Shown in pieces: positions 54,166 to 58,828 of a stretch of 58,828 nucleotides of DNA (position 1 is the stretch's first letter; the number at the start of each line of letters is the position of its first letter). The notes beneath the pieces were generated by a model. That model did no database searches. It saw only the letters and a program-made list of their open reading frames with translations, and was not told the origin of the DNA. The stretch covers positions 1-58,828 of the forward strand of contig CALODP010000022.1 in NCBI GenBank assembly GCA_942492055.1, in the 5' to 3' direction. The stretch is from CALODP01 sp942492055. Its GTDB lineage: Bacteria > Bacteroidota > Ignavibacteria > Ignavibacteriales > Melioribacteraceae. A program made the translations under genes and the position numbers.

Positions 54166-54852
54166 TTAAAGGAATAGGATACTGCCCGCGTCAAAGAGAG
54201 GACCGTCATATAACTCAATAATATCAATACCATGCGAAGATGCTAGTTTATTAACCCTATCTCCGTATGTGATATTTCTTAAGCTCCCTATCAGAAATAA
54301 TTTCGAATCCTTTACTCCGCAACATCCGCCAAGTAATCCGTACTGCTGTCCCGGTAAAACGATATCCATCGGATCGATAAACAGAACCTCTGCTCCGTTC
54401 TTTCTTAACTCCTTTTCAATCCCTTTATCCGACGTAATAAAAACATCTTTTGCTACTTCAACACAACTGCAACGTGTCATCCCTTGGGCTAAATCAATTA
54501 TTCTCTTCCCGTTCGCCCGCTCGATAATCTTTTGATCTGTAATAGCAGCCTTGTGTATTAATAATTCTTCGGTAACCAAAGCGTTGTAATGGGCACATGA
54601 GGGATATCCCTTTCCAACACTATCCTCTCCCAAAGAATACTCTATTCTCTTTTCGGAAAGTAATCGTAAATATTCTGTAGGAGTATTCTTAGCACAAACC
54701 AATTTCTTATCGACTTCACAAAAGAATAGATCGACATGGCCGGACAGATAATCATCAACTATCCCTTCGGTAGAAAACTCAATTACTTCCGAGTATTTTT
54801 TCAAACACTCTTTTGCCACTTCGGGAATATTCCCGTTAACAATTGCAAACAT
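54166..54852 (-). CDS. DUF6873-like protein paired with radical SAM enzyme
   Basis: 228 residues, cytoplasmic. Features: HVDLFFCEVDKKLVCAKNTP, GYPSCAHYNALVTEELLIHK, QGMTRCSCVEVAKDVFITSD, QYGLLGGCCGVKDSKLFLIG. The internally repeated pattern and Gly/Cys loops recall the amidinotransferase-like (GME) fold assigned to DUF6873, by memory only. Its start overlaps the radical SAM gene by 17 bp. Function unknown. Confidence 0.65.
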   Translation of the reverse strand: MFAIVNGNIPEVAKECLKKYSEVIEFSTEGIVDDYLSGHVDLFFCEVDKKLVCAKNTPTEYLRLLSEKRIEYSLGEDSVGKGYPSCAHYNALVTEELLIHKAAITDQKIIERANGKRIIDLAQGMTRCSCVEVAKDVFITSDKGIEKELRKNGAEVLFIDPMDIVLPGQQYGLLGGCCGVKDSKLFLIGSLRNITYGDRVNKLASSHGIDIIELYDGPLFDAGSILFL

Positions 54853-55506
54853 GAAACTCTCTTCCGACTAATTCCTTATCAGCCACAAACTTTACCTCTC
54901 CTACTCTCTCGGATAATTCAACTCTGTTTTTCCCTTTATAGCCAATAGCGTAATTGAGTTCCTTTGCCGGAACTCCTATAACTATTGAAGAATTTGAGGA
55001 CTCTTGGAAATTGTGCTTCGCAAATTTCTCTCTCCAAATTTCGGATAAAACAAATTCCTTAAAAGATTGATGAAAAGGACCTGCAACAAGCTCGTCACCA
55101 CTTAATAAACCTTCCGACGGATGAAGTCCAACTCGCAACACTGTAACATTGGCCTCTTCGAAAAGCAATACCAAATCTTTCGATTGAGCAACCGCCTCTT
55201 CCATTGTCAAAGGCTTATACTCTCCCCGTTCATAAAGCTCTTCCAGCTTTGTCCCTTTAATTACAACTGTCGGATAGATACGAGTATTGTCAGCCCCCAA
55301 TTCTATTATCCTTCGGGCAGATTCAAGAGATTTTGTTTTGGAATCTCCCGGTAGACCTATCATCATTTGCAAACCAAGAGAAATCCCGGAATCCTTTATT
55401 ATCTTCGAGGCGTATTCAACTGCCTCGGCTTTATGTCCTCTCCCCGATTTTATGAGAACTTCTTTGTCGAAAGACTGAGCTCCTAACTCAATTGTTTTCA
55501 TACCGT
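54836..55506 (-). CDS. Radical SAM protein, 5'-truncated copy at fold-back junction
   Basis: Codons matching residues about 125-345 of the full gene at 55958-56995. It lacks the CxxxCxxC cluster motif because the sequence switches at 55506 to the fold-back spacer. The KH-like end reads GYKGKNRVEL, which fits a GxxG loop. The other copy has GYIRENRVEL, so this arm is likely correct. Confidence 0.85.
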
Positions 55507-55875
55507 CATTCCAAGTTAGAAGAGATAGCTACCGAAGCGGAAAATCTACATAAGAAAAACGATGACGGAAAATATCTTATTGATTTGGGAGTGGAAAATT
55601 TAGCAAAAATAATCTGTTGCTTTACCAATGGTATTGATGACGCAAAGAAGCTAAAGATTCGGGATGATTATTTACGTTCTTTAAGACAGTTCGGGTTGTA
55701 TGTCGCAAAATCGAGAGAAGACAATTCAATTGAAGCCAAAAGATATATTTCGATTTTGAAAGGGGATTTTATGAGATTGATGAAAAATATTAAGGGAAAA
55801 GCTGCTTTTGCTTGTGAAGAAGATTATTTGGCAACAATTAAACCGTTTTGTGAAATAATCGGAGAAGAATGCTAA
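55507..55875 (+). CDS. 3' part of an unknown gene upstream of the radical SAM gene
   Basis: About 122 codons open from the junction to a stop at 55873-55875. The product is helical and charged (KLEEIATEAENLHKKNDDGK, DLGVENLAKIICCFTNGIDD, ILKGDFMRLMKNIKGKAAFA) and ends CEIIGEEC. The apparent TTG start at 55492 lies in the antisense of the radical SAM copy and is not real, so the 5' end is missing. I do not recognise the family. Confidence 0.6.
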   Translation, partial: HSKLEEIATEAENLHKKNDDGKYLIDLGVENLAKIICCFTNGIDDAKKLKIRDDYLRSLRQFGLYVAKSREDNSIEAKRYISILKGDFMRLMKNIKGKAAFACEEDYLATIKPFCEIIGEEC

Positions 55876-55912
55876 TTTTAGGCATCTTTTTAGATTGAAT
55901 GGGGATAACTTC

Positions 55913-55941
55913 AAAGGTCGATTTATAAATCGGCCTTTTTT
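55913..55941 (+). terminator. Intrinsic terminator
   Basis: AAAGGTCGATT pairs with AATCGGCCTTT (one G-T pair) across a four-base TATA loop, and a T-run follows. It lies 38 bp after the unknown gene's stop and 17 bp before the radical SAM start, so the two are separate units. Confidence 0.8.
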
Positions 55942-55957
55942 GTTTTAAAAGTGTGTC

Positions 55958-56995
55958 ATGAAAAATAAGTATCTTTCGGGCATGAAAAGAAAACATTACA
56001 ATATCCCGATTTTTGTTCCCGAATTGGCTTGTCCGCATCAGTGTGTTTTTTGCAATCAACGAAAGATTACCGGAAGAATTGAGCAACCCACGGAAGAACA
56101 AGTAGTTGAAACAATAGAGACATATCTTTCTACCATTGACTATTCGAACAGCGAAGTTGAGATCGCCTTTTTCGGTGGTAACTTTACCGGGATTCCGATT
56201 GACGATCAGATAAAATATCTCAAGGTTGTATCCCCCTATATGGAGAAGGGAATAGTACAAGGGCTTAGATGTTCAACTCGGCCTGATTACATTGACGAGG
56301 AAAGGATTGAGCTGTTGAAACGTTACGGTATGAAAACAATTGAGTTAGGAGCTCAGTCTTTCGACAAAGAAGTTCTCATAAAATCGGGGAGAGGACATAA
56401 AGCCGAGGCAGTTGAATACGCCTCGAAGATAATAAAGGATTCCGGGATTTCTCTTGGTTTGCAAATGATGATAGGTCTACCGGGAGATTCCAAAACAAAA
56501 TCTCTTGAATCTGCCCGAAGGATAATAGAATTGGGGGCTGACAATACTCGTATCTATCCGACAGTTGTAATTAAAGGGACAAAGCTGGAAGAGCTTTATG
56601 AACGGGGAGAGTATAAGCCTTTGACAATGGAAGAGGCGGTTGCTCAATCGAAAGATTTGGTATTGCTTTTCGAAGAGGCCAATGTTACAGTGTTGCGAGT
56701 TGGACTTCATCCGTCGGAAGGTTTATTAAGTGGTGACGAGCTTGTTGCAGGTCCTTTTCATCAATCTTTTAAGGAATTTGTTTTATCCGAAATTTGGAGA
56801 GAGAAATTTGCGAAGCACAATTTCCAAGAGTCCTCAAATTCTTCAATAGTTATAGGAGTTCCGGCAAAGGAACTCAATTACGCTATTGGCTATATAAGGG
56901 AAAACAGAGTTGAATTATCCGAGAGAGTAGGAGAGGTAAAGTTTGTGGCTGATAAGGAATTAGTCGGAAGAGAGTTTCATGTTTGCAATTGTTAA
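55958..56995 (+). CDS. Radical SAM protein (Elp3/YhcC-like), full length
   Basis: 345 residues. The Fe-S cluster motif is ACPHQCVFCNQRKITGR (C-x3-C-x2-C). Later parts: VEIAFFGGNFTGIPIDDQIK, TRPDYIDEERIELLKRYGMK, IELGAQSFDKEVLIKSGRGH, LQMMIGLPGDSK, and TRIYPTVVIKGTKLEELYER. This is the Elp3-like radical SAM group, probably acting on tRNA or another nucleic acid. An in-frame ATG at 55982 is an alternative start. The part from 56325 is the right arm of the inverted repeat. Confidence 0.88.
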   Translation: MKNKYLSGMKRKHYNIPIFVPELACPHQCVFCNQRKITGRIEQPTEEQVVETIETYLSTIDYSNSEVEIAFFGGNFTGIPIDDQIKYLKVVSPYMEKGIVQGLRCSTRPDYIDEERIELLKRYGMKTIELGAQSFDKEVLIKSGRGHKAEAVEYASKIIKDSGISLGLQMMIGLPGDSKTKSLESARRIIELGADNTRIYPTVVIKGTKLEELYERGEYKPLTMEEAVAQSKDLVLLFEEANVTVLRVGLHPSEGLLSGDELVAGPFHQSFKEFVLSEIWREKFAKHNFQESSNSSIVIGVPAKELNYAIGYIRENRVELSERVGEVKFVADKELVGREFHVCNC

Positions 56996-57662
56996 CGGGA
57001 ATATTCCCGAAGTGGCAAAAGAGTGTTTGAAAAAATACTCGGAAGTAATTGAGTTTTCTACCGAAGGGATAGTTGATGATTATCTGTCCGGCCATGTCGA
57101 TCTATTCTTTTGTGAAGTCGATAAGAAATTGGTTTGTGCTAAGAATACTCCTACAGAATATTTACGATTACTTTCCGAAAAGAGAATAGAGTATTCTTTG
57201 GGAGAGGATAGTGTTGGAAAGGGATATCCCTCATGTGCCCATTACAACGCTTTGGTTACCGAAGAATTATTAATACACAAGGCTGCTATTACAGATCAAA
57301 AGATTATCGAGCGGGCGAACGGGAAGAGAATAATTGATTTAGCCCAAGGGATGACACGTTGCAGTTGTGTTGAAGTAGCAAAAGATGTTTTTATTACGTC
57401 GGATAAAGGGATTGAAAAGGAGTTAAGAAAGAACGGAGCAGAGGTTCTGTTTATCGATCCGATGGATATCGTTTTACCGGGACAGCAGTACGGATTACTT
57501 GGCGGTTGTGGAGTAAAGGATTCGAAATTATTTCTGATAGGGAGCTTAAGAAATATCACATACGGAGATAGGGTTAATAAACTAGCATCTTCGCATGGTA
57601 TTGATATTATTGAGTTATATGACGGTCCTCTCTTTGACGCGGGCAGTATCCTATTCCTTTAA
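56979..57662 (+). CDS. DUF6873-like protein, second copy
   Basis: Duplicate of 54166-54852, 227 residues instead of 228. One Cys is missing in the Gly/Cys loop (GGCG here, GGCCG there) owing to a three-base difference near 57507. Otherwise the same open frame, overlapping the radical SAM end by 17 bp as in the left arm. Confidence 0.7.
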   Translation: MFAIVNGNIPEVAKECLKKYSEVIEFSTEGIVDDYLSGHVDLFFCEVDKKLVCAKNTPTEYLRLLSEKRIEYSLGEDSVGKGYPSCAHYNALVTEELLIHKAAITDQKIIERANGKRIIDLAQGMTRCSCVEVAKDVFITSDKGIEKELRKNGAEVLFIDPMDIVLPGQQYGLLGGCGVKDSKLFLIGSLRNITYGDRVNKLASSHGIDIIELYDGPLFDAGSILFL

Positions 57663-57802
57663 ATGAAATTGAGAAGTAAGCATTTCAAATTTGAAGAAGC
57701 ATCTTATTTTGATTAAATTTGTGTTTCATGTGTGACTACCGAAATGGAAAAGAGGAAAATCATTTCGGAGAAATGAATTCATAAACTTGCAGAGACTCAA
57801 TA

Positions 57803-58733
57803 ATGCCATCATACGAATACCTTTTTTCCGTTATTGTTCCCACATATAACCGATCAGATGAAATCCAAGAATTATTATTTTCACTTACCGAGCAGACTTT
57901 GTCTAATGATGATTTTGAAATTCTTGTTGTTGATGACGGATCAACCGATAACACTTCGGAAGTGATAAAGGAGTTTGTTGAGAAAACAAAGTTGAATATT
58001 GTTTTTCTAAAGCAAGATCATAAAGGTCCCGGTGAAGCAAGAAACTTGGGTATGAAAAACGGGAAGGGAAAATATTTCATTTTCGTAGATAGCGATTGTA
58101 TTGCCGATAAAGATTGGTTGAAAGCGTATAAAGATGAAGTTTCGAAAATAGATGTAGCCGGTTTCGGCGGACTCGACAGAGTAAGAGCAGATTTTCTTCC
58201 GGTTCAAAAAGCGATTGATTATTCAATGACCTCTTTTATTACTACCGGTGGAATTCGTGGTCATTCCAAAAAGAAAATTTTCAAATATTATCCCAGAAGT
58301 TTTAACATGGGTGTTCGAGCCGATATTGTTGAAAAGATCGGTGGAATGGGGAAATTGCGTCACGGTCAGGATATTGAGTTTTCTCATCGGGTACTTTCAA
58401 CCGGCAGAGCACGCAACAAAAGTAATGAACGCGGTTGTGTTTCATAAGCCGAAGAATTTCGATAAAAAAAGTTTTTTAAGCAAGGGTCTACAATTGGGGA
58501 GTGGCGAGAATTAATCTATACAAAATCGATAAGAAGATGTTAGAGCTTGTTCATTTTTTACCGGCCATAGGAACGATAATCTCATTTCTGTTTATTTTAT
58601 TGGCTATTCTCGCACCAAGTCTGTTTTTACCATTTGTTTATGCGGGCTTAGCCATATTGCTTTTGATGGCTTTGCATGGAGTAGCAAAATACCGTGATAT
58701 ACGTGTGTTGTTTTATATTCCGATAATAGTACC
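57803..58733 (+). pseudogene. Glycosyltransferase family 2, damaged second copy
   Basis: Duplicate of 52993-54024. Open to 58447, then frameshifted around VLSTGRARNK where the left copy has VLSTGEPVIK. Homology to the membrane helices continues to 58733 in other frames. Substitutions such as GGLDR for GGPDR look like sequence errors. Confidence 0.8.
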
Positions 58734-58734
58734 T

Positions 58735-58828
58735 TATTATTTCTTTTGCTTCTTTCGAGCCAATTCGGATGAAGAGCCGATGTGGAATCCTGCAATCTTC
58801 GGAGGGATGCCAAAGTATAACGATATTT
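58735..58828 (+). pseudogene. Fragment of YfhO-like gene start, with deletions
   Basis: After 58733 the sequence jumps over about 220 bases relative to the left arm, to the interval near 52857-52878. It then skips roughly 80 more, to near 52776, and continues to the contig end (MWNPAIFGGMPKYNDI). A patchwork of true segments rather than a gene. Confidence 0.75.

Larger units (their letters stand above)
52690..55506. repeat. Left arm of large inverted repeat
   Basis: This segment recurs as reverse complement at 56325-58828. Homology starts abruptly at 55506/56325 and runs through the radical SAM, DUF6873-like, GT2 and YfhO-start genes. The left arm keeps all frames open, and its cluster context continues, so it is the trustworthy copy except at its edge. 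Confidence 0.95.
56325..58828. repeat. Right arm of large inverted repeat, degraded
   Basis: Reverse complement of 52690-55506. Differences rise towards the end: offset T/A indels near 56890, three bases lost near 57507, swapped bases at about 58170, scrambled bases near 58400, extra bases near 58470, and two internal deletions after 58733. The arm ends with the contig. Confidence 0.95.

Noticed and set aside
55492..55506. TTG start and first codons of the plus-strand unknown gene
   Set aside because: These bases belong to the antisense of the radical SAM left copy. The true 5' end of the unknown gene is missing.
55838..56260. 140-residue minus-strand open frame
   Set aside because: Antisense to the radical SAM gene and spacer; no recognisable motif.
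1..58828. tRNA, rRNA, insertion sequences or prophage genes
   Set aside because: No cloverleaf, rRNA, transposase or phage motifs noticed on either strand by eye; a covariance-model search would be needed to be sure.

Overview
The window is an AT-rich stretch from a flagellated, diderm (outer-membrane) bacterium: it has P-ring and L-ring genes (flgI, flgH), Shine-Dalgarno leaders, CsrA/FliW control, and a YfhO-type membrane protein among exopolysaccharide genes. This mix resembles the wider FCB group (for example Ignavibacteria-like or Calditrichia-like lineages). That placement is inference from gene content; no 16S or marker gene is present. Almost every gene lies on the minus strand, so the map reads right to left.

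Region 1 (1-5010): a chemotaxis operon, STAS protein > cheD > cheR > cheB > cheY > cheA. All five che genes are recognisable, but each is broken by frameshifts or cut by the window edge, several at homopolymers. The histidine kinase that follows loses its C-terminus near 5010, where unrelated sequence begins. I read this end as low-quality and possibly a chimeric join rather than as true pseudogenes.

Region 2 (5010-34133): a clean flagellar supercluster. fliL-M-N-O-P-Q-R-flhB-A-F-G encodes the C-ring, export gate and polar-placement GTPases. After a convincing sigma-54 type promoter at 24878-24894 come a small membrane protein, a short FliA-like sigma factor, two HDOD proteins, a GAF/degenerate-kinase protein, an uncharacterised membrane protein, flgF-G-A-H-I-J-N-K-L, motA/motB (pair 2), fliW, csrA, a REC-HPt protein, motA/motB (pair 1), a response regulator, a REC-DHp protein, an unknown protein and a three-PAS histidine kinase. 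Hook, filament, MS-ring and export-ATPase genes (flgE, fliC, fliF, fliI) are absent and must lie elsewhere.

Region 3 (34134-36360): a 593-bp gap carrying a decayed 21-bp tandem array (a coiled-coil heptad on the minus strand), then a CDF cation-efflux gene and a small outer-membrane-type protein.

Region 4 (36361-55506): an exopolysaccharide locus in two runs. The upstream run has GT2, YfhO-like, GT4, glucuronyl C5-epimerase-like, two methyltransferases and a large NodB deacetylase-TM-C5-epimerase fusion. The downstream run starts with a winged-helix/nucleotidyltransferase-like regulator preceded by a near-perfect 11-bp inverted repeat, then GT4, a two-domain oxidoreductase, GT4, a methyltransferase, an alpha/alpha-toroid protein and a Wzx-type flippase. 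A deacetylase plus C5-epimerase combination suggests a uronate-containing, glycosaminoglycan-like polymer (hypothesis).

Region 5 (55507-58828): a fold-back. Sequence from 56325 onward is the reverse complement of 52690-55506, around an 818-bp unique spacer. The right copy accumulates small indels, base swaps and two internal deletions towards the contig end. It looks like an amplification or assembly chimera, but the spacer and right arm supply the true upstream context (an unknown gene's 3' end, a terminator, then the full-length radical SAM gene).
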